DNA of 64,000 nt from Calliopum simillimum (taxonomy: Eukaryota > Arthropoda > Insecta > Diptera > Lauxaniidae): positions 81,140,909-81,204,908 of the forward strand of contig OX638368.1 in the NCBI GenBank assembly GCA_951812925.1, given 5' to 3'. Below the pieces are notes generated by a model. The model had not been told where the DNA came from, did not search any database, and saw only the letters and a list, made by a program, of their open reading frames with translations. How positions within the stretch are numbered: position 1 is the stretch's first letter; the number at the start of each line of letters is the position of its first letter. Below are positions 59,366 through 63,020 of this stretch, in pieces. The position numbers and the translations under genes were made by a program.

Positions 59366-62300
59366 GATAAAGCACTTCAACGAGTTCAGTTTTTCATCGA
59401 AAATGGATGGCCAGCTAAACTATCTCCGCAAGATCAAAGCTTGCAACCATTTTTCGTCCGTCGTTAGGGGCTAAGCAGTGAATGTGGAGTAGTTCTACTA
59501 CAAACTGATTTTATTCGTGTCGTCATCCCAACCGCCGCTCAACAAAAGGTTTAAAATATGCTACATGTAGGACACTGGGGCATGACACGAATGAAACAGA
59601 TGGCTCGAAGATATTGTTGGTGGCCCAAAATTGACGAACACATTCAGCAATTTTCAGCACAATGTACTTTATGTCAGCAACAAAATAACGCTTCACCACC
59701 ACTTGAATTTGTTTGTTGGCCAGCCGCTGAACTGCCATGGCAGCGTAACATTTGGATTTCGCTGGGCCATACTACAACGCAATGTGGTTAATTTGCGTAG
59801 ATGCTTATTCGAAATACCCGTTCGTAATTAAAATGCAGTCTACAACAGCAGAAGCAACTATTAACGCACTGAAGCCGATTTTTGCCATCGAAGGTCTTCC
59901 AGACACAATAGTTACTGACAACGGACGGCAGTTTATAGCTGCCGAATTTCAGACGTTTTGTGTTTCGCAAGGCATAAAACGTTTAACTTCAGCACCGTTT
60001 CACCCAGCATCCAACGGCAAAGCAGAACGTTTTGTCCGAACCTTTAAGCAGTCATTTAAAAAAGCTGTTGAAGAAGGTAATAGTACCACTGACTCACTCT
60101 TAACATTTTTGAGTACTTTCAGAGCTACGCCTAATCTCCAGCCGAGATACTTCATGGGCGTCAGCCAAATACGCTCTTAACACGTCTTTTGCCAGCACCA
60201 TCTGTCAACGCTGGTTCTGGTGAGCCTATGAAGTCTTTTGCAGTTGATGACTTGGTTTTCGTTGAGAACTTTTCTGGGGGTGCAAAATGGATCCCTGGCA
60301 CTGTAAGACGTAAACTTGGAAAAATAATGTAAAAAGTCGAAACTGATCAAGGAATGTTAAGACGACATCGCAACCAAATCAAAGCCCGCAGTGTTTCGAT
60401 CGACGCCGCAACTAAGAGACAACCTAATGATTTGTCAGCCACAGATAACACTATGCAACAGCCAAATCTCCCAGTGAATGCCACTATCAAAAAAAAAGAT
60501 AGTTCCATTTAAATATAAATATCTCAAGAACCAATGTTTGTATTCAAATGTTTTTGTCATATTAAAGGTAATTAAATTACCTACAAATGATATTCACATC
60601 ACTTTTTGGTTGGTTTGTTAGTTTCGGCGAAATAAATTGATTTCTAAAAAAACATTTTTTTTTTCGAAAAATTAACAAAAAATCAAAATCAACTGCAGAT
60701 TTATGCAAGAAGAAATAACTTTTTTATAATTTTTTTTTGTTTTTGTATCATAGACTATATATTTGTGAAGAAAATAAGATACCACTTACAAAAATCGATG
60801 GGAAAATGCAAAAGATGTATACAATTCATTGATAAATTACTAAAATGCGTTTTTGCCTATTTTTTTCGGTTTTTTTTTAGTAAACTGTCGATAATTTGAA
60901 ACTTTTTGTAAAACACATGAGAAAATCCAAAAAATTCTTAAAGTAGGCGTTAAAACAAAATACCCAATACCAAATAACTATATGATCCTTACATTTGAGG
61001 TGTATCATGTGTTCAGTAAACTTATGCAGGATATTACGAGGAATATTTTTGTAGACAATTTTAACCCTCTAGAACTCCCACATGTAGGTCTTTTAACCTA
61101 AATGTGGGGGAGTCATTTAACACTTACTTGGGTTGGTGTTTCGATTGAAAAAATCCATGTAAAAATATGACTCGTTTATTTTGAAATCGGTTATTTGACC
61201 GATATAATTTTTTGGAATAATTATAATCAAATCCACGCTATCAAGTAAACTTTTCGTAAAGACCGAACCCAATTTTATTGATTACTGACAGAATACCAGC
61301 CAAAACATATTATGATATTACTTCTGTCTCTATAAGAATTTTGAAAATCAAGCATAAAAATAAATATTAAACGCAAGGTAAAATTTTCAATCGAAAATGC
61401 GCCGAACTAAAGTTGAACGTAGAGGTATGGTTCCTTGGGCAAATATTCATAGAATTGAATGAACTTTCAGCCTAGGTTGGTGTTTTGTTTGAAAAAATTC
61501 ATCCAAAAATATGAATCGTTTATTTTGAAAGTCGTTCATAATAATCGGATATTTGACCCATATCACTTTTTTAATTATGTAGCATCAATTCCACACCATC
61601 AAGTGAACTTTTTATGTAAACAGAACCCAATTTAATTGATTACTGACAGAATACCAGCCAAATCATATAATGACATTACTTTTGTCTTTATAAAAATTTT
61701 AAAAATTTAGTATGAAAATAAAAAAAAATATTAATAAAAGGTAAAATTTTCGATCAAAAATGCGCCAAACTAAAGTTGAACGCAGAGGTATACGAGGGTT
61801 GCCTTTTATATTTCGGGATTGGGCAACACTAATGTCAATAGCTAAAATCTGGCAACACCATAATAAAGTTTGACATTTTTTAGCATAAACGTACTCACAA
61901 CGTTTTGATGCACAAGTGGTATTTGTTTTGTTTACAGTGAGTTAAGAAAATCAATTTTTCCATTGATAATTTAAAATATGGCTAAATTATGGGGTTTCCA
62001 ACGAGAACAAACCTTTTTTACGGCCAGGTGTTCATGCAATATTGAATGTTCGCTAGTCCCACTAATGCCTTAGGTTGTCTCAATCTCACGATAGGTCACA
62101 TGACGATCTTGCAATATCAGTTGGCGCACAGCATCAATGGTTTCCGGAACAACAACTGATTTTGGACGACCTTCACGAAATTCGTCTTGCAGAGAACTAC
62201 GACCTCGGTTGAATTCACCATACCATCGATAAACACTGGTCCTTGATGGATGGAACTTCATCGGCAAAAATTTAATTAAGTTCATCGATGAACTGTTGTT

Positions 62301-63020
62301 GAGTTAATCCACGTCGAAAGTTGTAAAAAATAATCGCACGAAAATTTTCACGATATAATTCCATTTTTTGGGCGAGATGAATCTTTTAAGTTACTGTAAA
62401 CAACACAAGTAGCGCTCGCATGTCAAAATGTTCTGAGTACGTACAACCTCAAAAATGTCAAACTTTACGATAGAGCTGGCAGTTGCCAGATTGCAACACT
62501 AGGGTTGCAATATAAAAGGCAACCTACGTAGTTCCTTGGGCAAATATTCATAGAATTGAATGAACTTTCACATAGGGGGGTAGCCGAGGTCGATAAAATT
62601 TAGTCCATACAATTTGGCCCACCCTAGTATACATATATAATTGGCAACTTTGCAACATATGGTATTTAACTCTAATAAATTTGAATAAAACTAACGCAGA
62701 AAATATTTTCTGCTGTATTTTTAATTCAAAATCATAAAAAACTTACCACCACGTTGATTTGAATTTAAATTCGAAATGCTATGATGTGCATTGTTAAGAT
62801 TGTTGATATTGTGGCTGTTGTTGTTGTTGGTGCCACTACCGCCATTTAAATTGTTATTGCTGATGACAGTCGTTGATGGGGCAGAAATCCCAACACCTCC
62901 GCCAACATTCCCACCTCCTGTGGTTGTGCTGCCAACAACAGCAGCTCCAGTTGTTGCTGTAGTCCCATTGCCAAATGCAGTTGTACTTGTGTTCAATGTA
63001 CTTTGTGATGTTGTTGTCAT
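18926..63020 (-). CDS. Host gene, six phased exons, 3' end outside window (unrecognised)
   Basis: Six minus-strand exons join without a frame break: 63020-62747, 46530-46073, 46002-45785, 45716-45526, 19316-19173 and 19010-18926. Every junction has AG/GT borders and agreeing phase (1, 0, 2, 1, 1), giving 456 complete codons plus two bases. Introns are 16216, 70, 68, 26209 and 162 bp. The predicted product is Thr/Gly/Asn-rich at the N terminus, has a basic patch (GKRKKFKSR) near residue 95, a Gln/His-rich middle, a helical stretch (ALMEQINLLHETNSKICRN) and then a predicted helix (DVVREVKEAARVREDALLSR) near residue 440. The two helical segments could be coiled coil. I do not recognise the family, and no catalytic motif is visible. 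The transposons in the window other than those left of 18926 lie in its introns or upstream of exon 1. The exon chain is seen directly; the assumption that no further exon hides in the long introns is inference. Confidence 0.82.
19173..19316 (-). CDS. Host gene exon 5
   Basis: The acceptor TATGTTATTTAG/TCGATA and the very strong donor CATTCAG/GTACGT bound a 144-bp exon. It encodes DIEALKHAPNWGLRHRRDSL, then SGLSTHSQPM, a Gly/Phe stretch and SQSPAPTYHSG. The segment RRDSLSGLS looks like a basophilic kinase or 14-3-3 type site, but this is only a motif resemblance. Phase 1 in and phase 1 out fit exon 4 and exon 6 exactly. It lies 26.2 kb from exon 4, with Helitrons, copia and LINE remnants between; the phase agreement and continuity of the helix are why I join them. 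Confidence 0.78.
19424..19802. mobile_element. 379-bp TA-flanked MITE beside host exon 5
   Basis: Inverted arms of at least 90 bp: GGCGTGTTTCTTTTGACGCG then ATATACAATTGTG, and the mirror AATTGTATATTCGCGTCAAA at the right. TA lies on both sides. Related sequence (AACTCATGAACGGTAAGTCA) is in the palindrome at 36535 and 42900. It lies 108 bp from the exon 5 acceptor. Confidence 0.7.
20073..20312 (+). CDS. Possible terminal exon or retropseudogene, unknown product
   Basis: A plus-strand frame of 79 codons follows a possible acceptor (TTTTTTTTTAATAG at 20070) and ends in TAA at 20310-20312, with an AATAAA signal at 20391. It begins LHTRALKLATGNGKADS, then CWFGGDVRKDTAGHIAHYAV, an Ala/Leu-rich helix-like part, and a basic segment SKRGKNNGS. 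There is no ATG near its start, so it would be the 3' exon of a gene on the strand opposite to the host gene, inside its 26-kb intron. I do not recognise it. The GC content is clearly higher than the flanks. It could equally be a fragment of a transposon-captured gene; no upstream exon was found. Confidence 0.4.
   Translation: MHTRALKLATGNGKADSACWFGGDVRKDTAGHIAHYAVGGSLIKQALAFAVLQKAVGSSAASKRGKNNGSIGRLWHLLQ
20576..22050. mobile_element. 1.47-kb TIR element without ORF
   Basis: Ends CACACTGGCGACATTTCTC and the mirror GAGAAATGTCGCCACTGTG, followed inside both ends by TTGCAAAAATCA. No transposase and no clear target duplication. The interior holds a CG-rich palindrome at 21785-21806 (CCCCACCCCCGTCGGGGGGTG). 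Confidence 0.6.
22296..22680. mobile_element. 385-bp inverted-repeat element
   Basis: CCCAACGGGAAGAAATGAAGC at the left is mirrored by GCTTCAGTTTCCCGTTGGG at the right. The interior has repeated GAAGC-type motifs, including two copies of TGCTTCCACGGAAGCGTATTT-like sequence near 22475 and 22505. Confidence 0.55.
22780..25205. repeat. Dispersed repeat family Y, copy 1, split by TE1
   Basis: Left part 22780-23090 and right part 24654-25205 flank TE1 copy 2. The same sequence without TE1 is at 60480-60965. Landmarks are GGCTGCTGATTCCGAAAAT, TTTTCGAGATATCGGTCATT, TTCCATTTAAATATAAATAT and CACATGAGAAAATCCAAAAA. Other pieces lie at 26250-26390, 27890-27975, 50070-50345 and 51000-51290. No ORF of note. 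Confidence 0.7.
23091..24653. mobile_element. TIR element TE1, copy 2, with ATAT duplication
   Basis: Ends CGAGCCCTAACCGCAAGAGT and the mirror, flanked by ATAT (23087-23090, 24654-24657). The empty target is at 60519-60522 (AAATATAAATATCTCAAG), so insertion with a 4-bp duplication is directly shown. Roughly 1.56 kb, inverted relative to copy 1, and lacking its nested insertions. No transposase. Confidence 0.85.
25207..26018. mobile_element. Probable TIR element inside repeat Y
   Basis: It interrupts family Y between 25205 and about 26030. Its ends (CCGCCCTGTTCCCAATTCCA and, mirrored, CCGGCCTGTTCCGTAATCCG) are similar. The right 200 bp (25815-26016) recur at 31197-31399. It contains a 20-bp perfect palindrome at 25223-25242 (CCACTTTCACGTGAAAGTGG). 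Confidence 0.5.
26751..27835 (+). mobile_element. DINE-1-like Helitron copy c, five minisatellite units
   Basis: Runs from TATACCCTACACCCAGGGTA to TTTTGGCCAGGCCAAAA, then CTAG at 27832-27835 and T. Five ~143-bp units start near 27177, 27319, 27463, 27606 and 27746, each with GGCGTGGCACCTCCCATATA. Plus-strand orientation by the Helitron convention. Confidence 0.8.
28059..28425 (+). mobile_element. Truncated Tc1-type element, left end
   Basis: CAGTTGCTCACAAAAGTATTC onwards matches 9522-9820 and continues past the site where the other copy is interrupted (GCGAAAGACTTCGCT). It stops where the GC-rich array begins. Confidence 0.7.
28426..29050. repeat. GC-rich tandem hairpin array with TGTCCGAAAAATT hairpins
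   Basis: Three ~147-bp units (boundaries near 28468, 28616, 28763) contain the palindromes GCGGCCTGCGGCCGC and GCGGCCTTCGGCCGC, in striking contrast to the AT-rich surroundings. The 134-codon frame 28452-28856 is open across all units but is a by-product of a period divisible by three rather than evidence for a gene. The right part (28905-29045) holds several inverted copies of GGATTATGTCCGAAAAATT; ends GAACATAATCCCCATAACG and CGTTGGGATTATGTCCGG are roughly mirrored, suggesting a mobile element. Confidence 0.65.
29195..30046 (+). mobile_element. Internally deleted mariner, TA-flanked
   Basis: Ends TTGGGTGTACAACTTAAAAA and the mirror TTTTTAAGTTGTACACCCAA (about 28 bp), with TA on both sides. 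About 850 bp against ~1.3 kb for a full mariner. Confidence 0.85.
29362..29926 (+). pseudogene. Mariner transposase with internal deletion and frameshift
   Basis: The frame opens MNNFENWRKRQNLRGVLVGHF, the N-terminal helix-turn-helix part including AESHRILVEVYGDYAP and CREWFKSGYFDVEDKERPGQ. It then jumps over the linker and first catalytic Asp to the C-terminal half (LLPGGQTINAQFYRQQL), keeps IFHHDNARSHIA with the second catalytic Asp, and shifts frame just before PLYSPDLAPSDYHLFRS, which carries the third Asp of a DD34D mariner. So the enzyme is doubly disabled: the first catalytic segment is deleted and the last is out of frame. Its termini remain intact and could still be bound by a related transposase. 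Confidence 0.85.
30789..32000 (+). pseudogene. Jockey-like LINE reverse transcriptase, fragmentary
   Basis: The first open frame (30789-31195) gives an N-terminal RT region (SSCPGPDGKPATVL, then FISPIFKKGCKSDASNYRPI). A ~200-bp foreign segment (31197-31399) replaces part of the palm. RT resumes with ISTRQHGFVNGRSTDSNLL and a frame 31508-31699 containing CIYTDFSKAFNKLSHSSI with the first catalytic Asp, then jumps by deletion to a C-terminal tail (LHKLQSLRERRDNLDILYLH). The YADD block is missing. The element is therefore dead. No 3' tail was identified; homology fades near 32040. Confidence 0.75.
31197..31399. repeat. ~200-bp segment shared with 25815-26016
   Basis: Near-identical to 25815-26016 from AAAAGCATTTTGATTC to CGGATTACGGAACAGGCCGG. 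It interrupts the LINE RT and appears to be one end of the TIR element of 25207-26018. Confidence 0.8.
32500..34140 (-). pseudogene. Mariner-family transposase, with tandem duplications and a MITE inside
   Basis: On the minus strand, in order: a helix-turn-helix part (FEVNAPSLGTISKWFRRFQT, then EDKPQEGRPKSS), repeated because of a ~118-bp tandem duplication (33850-34080); EELGLNAMAVSRILKNDLGY; RVRFAKYFLEKFKNGE; and KKIVTDDEAWFYKYDPET with the first catalytic Asp, repeated by a ~64-bp tandem duplication (33497-33610). A MITE (33040-33480) follows, then a shifted C-terminal part containing the HDNA segment and PYSPDLAPCDFWLFPKI (third Asp). Stops separate the pieces, so it is dead. Terminal repeats were not clearly found. 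Confidence 0.8.
33040..33480. mobile_element. 441-bp hAT-type MITE with 8-bp duplication
   Basis: CAGGGGTTGAAATGAG at the left and CTTATTTCAACGCCTG at the right are inverted ends; the perfect 8-bp duplication CTCCATAC sits at 33032-33039 and 33481-33488. Internal ends share TTATTACTGCAGAA. No ORF. Confidence 0.9.
34895..35645. repeat. Imperfect 750-bp palindrome
   Basis: Outer TCACATGACAAG and its mirror CTTGTCATGTGA; inner CCGTAAGTCTCGACACGAGC (35201-35220) and the mirror GCTCGTGTCGGGACTTACGG (35343-35362). Probably a MITE. No coding potential. Confidence 0.6.
35694..35790. repeat. Hairpin, ~23-bp arms
   Basis: CGAATCTGATATTAGATTTT and the mirror AAAATCTAACATCAGATTCG enclose about 50 bp. 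Confidence 0.55.
36836..36992 (-). mobile_element. 5'-truncated RTE-like LINE, 3' end only, with 15-bp duplication
   Basis: The minus strand matches the last ~130 bp of the LINE at 4580-4735 and ends in (CATA)n. It is flanked by the duplication AATTTAAAAAGTATG, seen at both sides, which is the product of target-primed reverse transcription. This copy confirms the true 3' end of the family. Confidence 0.8.
37721..37946 (-). repeat. Copia 3' LTR
   Basis: Near-identical partner of 42107-42331. Both end in TA rather than the usual CA on the minus strand. Confidence 0.92.
37947..37957 (-). other. Copia polypurine tract
   Basis: Minus strand GAGGGGAGG immediately before the 3' LTR, the expected plus-strand primer. 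Confidence 0.8.
38028..38530 (-). pseudogene. Copia RNase H
   Basis: Continuing in another frame: LYGVVDADWGANLIDRRSYS (first Asp), then SSTESEYLAI (catalytic Glu), LYNDSQSAQKL (Asp) and HSRTKHIDVRHHFIKEK, ending in MPADVLTKGLNREKH. All motifs of the Ty1/copia RNase H are visible. It is separated from RT by one frameshift. Confidence 0.9.
38459..40290 (-). pseudogene. Copia integrase C-terminal part and reverse transcriptase
   Basis: After the integrase deletion the frame runs through a basic linker (FGAKAYVLNKSNKGKF, GYSEESKAYRL, GRPKKVYQ) into a 442-codon RT: WLQAVEDEFLAQTKNNTW, YSPVVRPTSIRLLAALA, QMDVVTAYLNGEL (first Asp), KALYGLRQSGLQWY and TIYVDDILIAS (the YVDD catalytic pair). It ends with TRPDIAYAVNFLSQF and breaks by frameshift near 38515, where RNase H continues. 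A nonstandard insertion with GQPVGSKRTVQKDNK lies in the middle. The RT catalytic residues are all present. Confidence 0.9.
40295..41662 (-). pseudogene. Copia Gag C terminus, protease and integrase
   Basis: This 455-codon frame contains, in order, a Gag segment, the zinc knuckle CFKCGRLGHFARDC near residue 100, the protease motif AWCLDSGCTSHVSG with the catalytic Asp near residue 155, the GAG-pre-integrase His motif (MWHCRMGHLNESDLK), and the integrase core with HSDVCGPM (first Asp) and QSDNGKEF (second Asp). It stops right after APYTPQ. The next recognisable segment (GVPPVFWAEAINTA) follows in another frame with roughly 17 residues missing, which removes the third catalytic residue (Glu of the DDE triad). 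The integrase is therefore dead by deletion and frameshift. Confidence 0.9.
41619..42030 (-). pseudogene. Copia Gag, N-terminal part
   Basis: The minus frame gives RIDPLNAENYGTWKLQMRAV, then KSMWDTLQ-type and LLKCVALSRLKEGENVREHL segments typical of the copia Gag (UBN2/DUF4219 family). The apparent ATG (MAGR) at 42030 is one base out of frame with the rest, so a single-base deletion sits at the start. It runs to 41619 and overlaps the next frame, where the protein continues after a frameshift. Confidence 0.85.
42092..42106 (-). other. Copia primer-binding site, initiator-tRNA type
   Basis: Directly inside the 5' LTR the minus strand reads GGTTATGGGCCCAGT. This is complementary to the anticodon arm of initiator tRNA-Met (GGGCCCATAACC), matching the known copia strategy of priming with an internal tRNA fragment rather than its 3' end. 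Confidence 0.85.
42107..42331 (-). repeat. Copia 5' LTR
   Basis: Minus-strand start TGTTGAAATCGAAGTGTTAA and end ...AGAAACAATA. It differs from the other LTR by a T-tract length change and little else. Confidence 0.92.
43547..45325. mobile_element. Inverted-repeat element with tRNA-like B box, split by a Helitron
   Basis: CCCAATGTGCACAAAAACGG is at 43548 and again at 44010; mirrored termini lie beyond the Helitron (45241-45325, AAAGCAAATCCGGTTTGAG to CATCCGTTTTTG). 43727-43790 and 44215-44280 are mirrored arms with GGTTCGAATCCTACCATAGG, which includes a perfect tRNA B box (GGTTCGAATCC). No full tRNA or A box is seen. Confidence 0.6.
44314..45234 (+). mobile_element. DINE-1-like Helitron copy e
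   Basis: Starts TATACCCTACACCTAGGGTA and ends TTTGGCCAGGCCAAATTTTA, then CTAG (45231-45234) and T. Contains a longer (CTGG)n microsatellite at 44458-44508 and four to five ~143-bp units. Inserted in the 43547-45325 element. Confidence 0.8.
45526..45716 (-). CDS. Host gene exon 4 (helical segment), two in-frame donors
   Basis: The acceptor CAGTTTTAG/GTTTAG opens a 191-bp exon encoding FSDPCLLNPSDNDSKM, an Asn-rich stretch and then a regular heptad-like helix (KFFSALMEQINLLHETNSK, then ICRNLHETK). The donor at 45526 is ACAAAGG/GTGAGT. A second plausible donor (GAAG/GTAATT) lies 21 bases downstream at 45505 in the same phase, so use of it would add seven residues (GELFSIE) without changing the frame. 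With the first donor, the split Gly/Val codon joins to exon 5 as LHETKVDIEALKH, which continues the helix smoothly. The following intron is 26.2 kb. Confidence 0.82.
45785..46002 (-). CDS. Host gene exon 3
   Basis: The acceptor TTCTCTTAG/AATACG and the donor CGCGG/GTAACT bound a 218-bp exon that is too broken up by its introns to show as a long ORF. It encodes 72 codons and two bases: NTPNFIKHSS at the start, then FNNRYSMLYP, a Gln/Asp/Ser stretch, LPPIVNILGG, and SNPNISRG at the end. Composition is Ser/Asn/Gln-rich and suggests a disordered linker. It is separated from exon 2 by 70 bp and from exon 4 by 68 bp, both normal short-intron sizes for flies. The phase agreement on both sides is the main evidence. 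Confidence 0.8.
46073..46530 (-). CDS. Host gene exon 2 (basic patch, polyglutamine)
   Basis: The acceptor is a long T tract ending in TTTTTTTTAG/TTTCC, and the donor is CAAAAG/GTTGTA, which is weaker than the others. The exon encodes SEAGKRKKFKSR directly after the junction, a possible nuclear localisation signal, then SKDHLDAWLETCLKDAS, a short amphipathic segment that looks conserved rather than low complexity. From about the middle it becomes Gln/His-rich with an eight-Gln run encoded by CAG/CAA repeats (the opa type common in flies). Length is 458 bp, matching phase 1 in and phase 0 out. An open frame continues upstream of the acceptor to an ATG at 46606, so an alternative first exon cannot be excluded from sequence alone, though it looks like read-through of intron. 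Confidence 0.82.
46615..47305. mobile_element. 691-bp TIR element next to host exon 2
   Basis: AGGCTGTGTTTATGTCCGAG at the left is mirrored by GTGTGATAAACACAGCCT at the right; AGTGTTTATGA is repeated inside both arms. It begins 85 bp upstream of the exon 2 acceptor. No ORF. Duplication not clear. Confidence 0.65.
47306..49780. other. Intron 1 sequence without recognisable gene
   Basis: AT-rich. 47510-47990 holds several CTAGT/ACTAG-rich stretches that look like an old inverted repeat. 48240-48660 has degenerate direct repeats with GGGCGGTG and TATCTCTGAA, like a worn Helitron interior. A perfect 20-bp palindrome ATAACTCCCGCGGGAGTTAT is at 49582-49601. Confidence 0.5.
49783..51430. repeat. 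Mixed copies of repeat families X and Y
   Basis: 49785-50060 matches family X (direct). 50070-50345 and, mirrored, 51000-51290 match the right part of family Y (CACATGAGAAAATCC, ATGATCCTTACATCTGAGG). Together they form an inverted pair around 50350-51000. Confidence 0.65.
50638..50707. repeat. TTAACCCATT hairpin repeat 1
   Basis: TTAACCCATTGTATCC opens and CAATGGGTTAA closes; the centre is GGGTCTTTTTGACCC. Related copies at 52790-52850 (mirrored) and 53221-53292. Confidence 0.6.
52790..52850. repeat. TTAACCCATT hairpin repeat 2 (mirrored)
   Basis: Closes in AATGGGTTAA; the centre is GGGTCAAAAAGACCC. Flanking ~100 bp resemble those of copies 1 and 3. Confidence 0.6.
53221..53292. repeat. TTAACCCATT hairpin repeat 3
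   Basis: Starts TTAACCCATTGTATCCTG and ends ATAATGGGTTAA; the GGGTC stem is mutated in this copy. Confidence 0.6.
53670..53946. mobile_element. 277-bp hAT-type MITE with a nested short element
   Basis: Ends CAGTGGCGGATCC and GGATCCGCCACTG, inside them GGGGGG-rich arms with GGCCGATCGGCCCC. An 8-bp duplication CTGCCATA/CTGCCGTA (one mismatch) flanks it. Confidence 0.85.
53724..53834. mobile_element. 111-bp TIR element nested in the MITE
   Basis: Perfect 20-bp inverted ends CCCAGTGTGCCAGACGGTTC. Interior CCGTTACGGATCCGTTACTG is also partly palindromic. No coding capacity. Confidence 0.7.
53955..55160. other. Intron 1 sequence, no gene seen
   Basis: AT-rich, without ORFs I can defend. 54920-55145 resembles the GGTGTACCACGCC type repeats near LINE flanks. 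Confidence 0.4.
55161..55378 (+). repeat. Probable 5' LTR of the gypsy element
   Basis: Starts TGATGTATATCAGTTATCG and ends AACTGTAACA, with AATAAA at 55304. It is followed by ATTGGCGACGAG, a primer-site arrangement common in gypsy elements. No second copy is available to confirm its ends. Confidence 0.6.
55405..56006 (+). pseudogene. Gypsy Gag, fragment
   Basis: From the ATG at 55405 the frame reads MDEAALNQLLTNQRDFFVDL, continues to KADNRARLF and stops at 55558. A second segment (55695-56006) gives NQSYAEWIAELRGIARNCKY, then FVEELIRDIIVLNTPHEAVR and IILIAESYETTQI, the typical Gag capsid region of K02A2.6-like gypsy elements. A stop and frameshift separate the two. The zinc knuckle and protease are missing because the element jumps straight into RT at about 56005. 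Confidence 0.75.
56007..56960 (+). pseudogene. Gypsy reverse transcriptase and RNase H
   Basis: The RT begins in the middle of the palm with FAKIDLSDAYFQVELDD (first Asp) and shows NTPLGLFEYQRMLFGVSSAP and NYLDDIIIAG (the YxDD pair) across frameshifts and stops. A longer frame 56544-56966 gives the RT-RNase H connection: EWEKKQEEAFTLLRDELCSA, LATDASSNGIGAVISH (RNase H Asp), FASKTLDEHQRRYSQIEKE (Glu), LLTDHKPLVSIF (Asp) and MTIQRLQRYAI. RT finger motifs are lost to the upstream deletion. The line breaks where the LINE begins. Confidence 0.88.
57306..58973 (+). CDS. Jockey-superfamily LINE reverse transcriptase, intact ORF
   Basis: A 555-codon frame with no stop or frameshift. After ~80 codons of nondescript start, RT motifs follow: KIVPIPKANGDFRPIAILPY, EKQSGFRSKRSCLTALIDV, ILALLDHSKAFDSINH (first catalytic Asp), KVQRGVPQGSVLGPLIFIMY and HIYADDVQVYA (catalytic YADD). 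A C-terminal part (KTAKNLGITFNGFLTWNDHI, TPLKIRLTLAKSYL) ends near 58973. The apurinic endonuclease that should precede RT is absent, so the copy is 5'-truncated and the first residues are probably not native. It is the best preserved coding element in the window, suggesting recent activity of the family. Confidence 0.9.
   Translation: MTSVVWSGFANVVYEHFLIFFILFDGCLFFNKNYEFENEISNSIDFTNSSFYFSCVDQVEVLKAFLAVKSKSAGFNDIHPIFVKAMLPIFLPYITHIFNTILTTSKFPQAWKVAKIVPIPKANGDFRPIAILPYLSKVMENIVYKQIKNFLAYHNLITEKQSGFRSKRSCLTALIDVSEDLRSALDSNQACILALLDHSKAFDSINHNTLFLKLAHYFCFSERAIELMKSYLLDRLQAVSANGFTSQLLKVQRGVPQGSVLGPLIFIMYINDLPSVIKNCQIHIYADDVQVYATSSISSISSCALNVNEDLDRIQAWAEANDLCLNPNKSKCLWIYKKPLDQKALPKILLNSCELEIVKTAKNLGITFNGFLTWNDHISKAIRKVYGMLRALWTTQYFTPLKIRLTLAKSYLIPTLTYGCELFANCDSICKHNLNVVFNNIARYVYGIKRYEHISVYSIKIFGITFETFLKMKTLLMLHKIIFTKEPNHLHSRLKFLRSARVNKIVQIQHKTLNSDRQFYIYAIRLWNALPSHLLGLRNRVQFKTNLMLYFGSLQ
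58974..59366 (+). mobile_element. LINE 3' UTR and (AAAT)n tail
   Basis: A 290-bp 3' UTR leads to a tail of about 25 uninterrupted AAAT units (59264-59366). Gypsy integrase sequence resumes immediately after. Long pure tails decay quickly, again arguing for a young insertion. Confidence 0.85.
59375..60180 (+). pseudogene. Gypsy integrase
   Basis: Resuming after the LINE: FFIENGWPAKLSPQDQSL, then the zinc-binding domain HVGHWGMTRMKQMARRYCWW and QCTLCQQQNNASPP (His/Cys motif), MDFAGPYYNAMWLICVDAYS (first Asp in a separate frame), DTIVTDNGRQFIAAEFQ (second Asp) and HPASNGKAERFVRTFKQS (catalytic Glu). All three catalytic residues are present, but two frameshifts and stops break the chain. Frame 59752-60180 holds the whole core. 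A C-terminal tail with FAVDDLVFVENFSGGAKW continues to about 60450 in other frames. Confidence 0.88.
60480..61115. repeat. Repeat family Y, copy 2 (TE1 empty site)
   Basis: Matches 23060-23090 joined to 24654-25100 without TE1, then jumps at 60965 to the segment also seen at 26035-26165. It gives the uninterrupted target of TE1. Confidence 0.8.
61791..62530 (-). mobile_element. Internally deleted mariner, second family
   Basis: Ends TACGAGGGTTGCCTTTTATA and the mirror TATAAAAGGCAACCTACGTA. The uninterrupted W unit at 61430 (GAGGTATGGTTCC) shows the empty TA site. About 740 bp, so only half a mariner. Confidence 0.85.
62070..62365 (-). pseudogene. Mariner transposase, N-terminal DNA-binding part
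   Basis: On the minus strand MELYRENFRAIIFYNFRRGL starts at 62365 and reaches LTQQQFIDEL; after a frameshift, SRTSVYRWYGEFNRGRSSLQ and EFREGRPKSVVVPETIDAVR follow to VTYREIETT at about 62070. This is the paired helix-turn-helix region with the WYGEF and GRPKS landmarks of mariner proteins. The catalytic domain is wholly deleted. It differs in sequence and ends from the mariner at 29195, so it is another subfamily. Confidence 0.85.
62747..63020 (-). CDS. Host gene exon 1 (start codon, low-complexity N terminus)
   Basis: This exon encodes 91 codons and one extra base, beginning at the ATG at 63020, which sits in an A-rich context (AAAAAAATGACA) usual for flies. An in-frame TTG codon 12 bases upstream is not needed as a start. 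The protein is almost entirely Thr, Ser, Gly, Ala and Asn, with several Asn and Gly runs, and ends in NQRG. The donor CGTGGTG/GTAAGT is strong. It joins to exon 2 through a split Val codon. Low complexity alone would be weak evidence for coding, but the 91 open codons, the strong donor and the matching phase at the next acceptor support it. It is probably a disordered tail. Confidence 0.8.

Larger units (their letters stand above)
55161..60450 (+). mobile_element. Ty3/gypsy retrotransposon, decayed, split by a LINE
   Basis: A single LTR, then gag, RT, RNase H (55405-56960) and integrase (59380-60180) in gypsy order, interrupted by a LINE at about 56960-59366. The 3' LTR was not found; sequence switches to repeat family Y near 60490. 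Many stops and a deletion between gag and RT. Confidence 0.85.
61130..62620. repeat. Two tandem ~340-bp W units, split by a mariner
   Basis: Units at 61130-61475 and 61480-61790 (completed by 62531-62600) share CAGAATACCAGCCAAA, the ORF start of element W and GGTTGGTGTTTYG. They are direct repeats here, whereas at 0.5-2.4 kb they are arranged as inverted pairs. Confidence 0.7.
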
